DNA of 64,000 nucleotides, taken from the NCBI RefSeq assembly GCF_022788635.1, contig NZ_CP076024.1, forward strand, positions 1,860,001 to 1,924,000. Direction: 5' to 3'. The position numbers and the translations under genes were made by a program. Shown here in pieces: positions 63,879 to 64,000 of this stretch (positions within the stretch are counted from its first letter, which is position 1; every line of letters begins with the position of its first letter). The notes beneath the pieces are model-generated. The model had not been told where the DNA came from. It worked only from the letters and a program-made list of their open reading frames with translations, and did not search any database. The DNA is from Methylobacter sp. S3L5C (GTDB taxonomy: Bacteria; Pseudomonadota; Gammaproteobacteria; Methylococcales; Methylomonadaceae).

Positions 63879-63916
63879 TTCTGAGCAACCCAATCTTTGC
63901 ACATTAATCGTCAACC

Positions 63917-64000
63917 ATGCACATTAAAAAATTTATCTGGCCAATCCGTGTTTATTATGAAGACACTGATGCCGGTGGCGTGGTGTATCACGCTAATTAT
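63917..64000 (+). CDS. ybgC: YbgC-type acyl-CoA thioesterase, 5' end only
   Basis: The first 28 codons read [21 protein letters not shown] and then VVYHANY, the N-terminus of the hotdog thioesterase YbgC, with the catalytic Asp in [13 protein letters not shown]. The gene is cut by the window end. ruvCAB followed by ybgC and tol-pal genes is the usual gammaproteobacterial order. Confidence 0.9.
   Translation, partial: MHIKKFIWPIRVYYEDTDAGGVVYHANY

Overview
The window looks like chromosomal DNA of a gammaproteobacterium of moderate GC. The serA-serB, ruvCAB-ybgC, hemCDXY, pdxA-rsmA and uvrC-pgsA blocks are typical of that class. The mix of nitrate assimilation genes, an NhaD antiporter, HemJ and alginate-export-like porins would fit a methanotroph of the Methylobacter/Methylomonas type. 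That placement is inference, because no methane-oxidation gene is present here.

Region 1 (1-16214) is a nitrogen-acquisition island. After the end of an nhaD-like gene come a leftward nitrate MFS transporter with a PP2C phosphatase/Ser-Thr kinase, a rightward set nirB-nirD-phzF-like-nasT-like (ANTAR)-triple-GAF protein, and then nrtA-nrtB-nrtCD with an outer-membrane barrel gene. Three sequences with exact GG-N10-GC sigma-54 spacing precede narK, nirB and nrtA. The nrtA leader carries two small hairpins with A..G.. hexaloops followed by an intrinsic terminator, which is the RNA target architecture of ANTAR antiterminators such as the NasT-like protein encoded just upstream. No NasS-like sensor gene lies beside nasT; a protein with three GAF repeats occupies the place.

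Region 2 (16215-26509) is accessory. It holds a 2223-residue glycine-rich autotransporter built from more than twenty AQS-(I/V)-GGGGG repeats, an IS4-type insertion sequence with 19-bp inverted repeats, a truncated gene that the IS interrupts, and an XRE regulator.

Region 3 (26510-33302) is a 6.8-kb integrated element in the 3' end of a tRNA-Thr(UGU) gene, bounded by 60-bp direct repeats. It encodes a tyrosine integrase, an AlpA-like regulator, an 860-residue primase/helicase, three small unknown proteins and a tiny lipoprotein. It also carries a GGGGGTTT-rich candidate origin and a matching pair of tandem TTGCCCAGAC arm-type repeats. It resembles a phage satellite or plasmid-like island without structural genes.

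Region 4 (33376-47946) is housekeeping: ygiQ, a spermidine-synthase-like gene, uvrC-pgsA, a TetR regulator, an EVE-domain gene, pdxA-rsmA (followed by a tandemly duplicated 159-bp terminator repeat), and hemC-hemD-hemX-hemY.

Region 5 (48071-56140) starts with a complete IS4-type element with an 11-bp target duplication and a slippery T7 frameshift in its transposase. It continues with a molybdate locus: modA, modB, modC, a large alginate-export-like porin, a di-Mop molbindin and modE, with two near-identical ModE-like operators. Molybdate supply would serve a molybdoenzyme such as nitrate reductase, which is not encoded in this window.

Region 6 (56230-64000) contains hemJ, a membrane-anchored thioredoxin, serA-serB, a repeat-rich spacer, yebC, a Uma2 nuclease-like gene, a decayed RelE toxin with its surviving antitoxin, ruvCAB and the start of ybgC.
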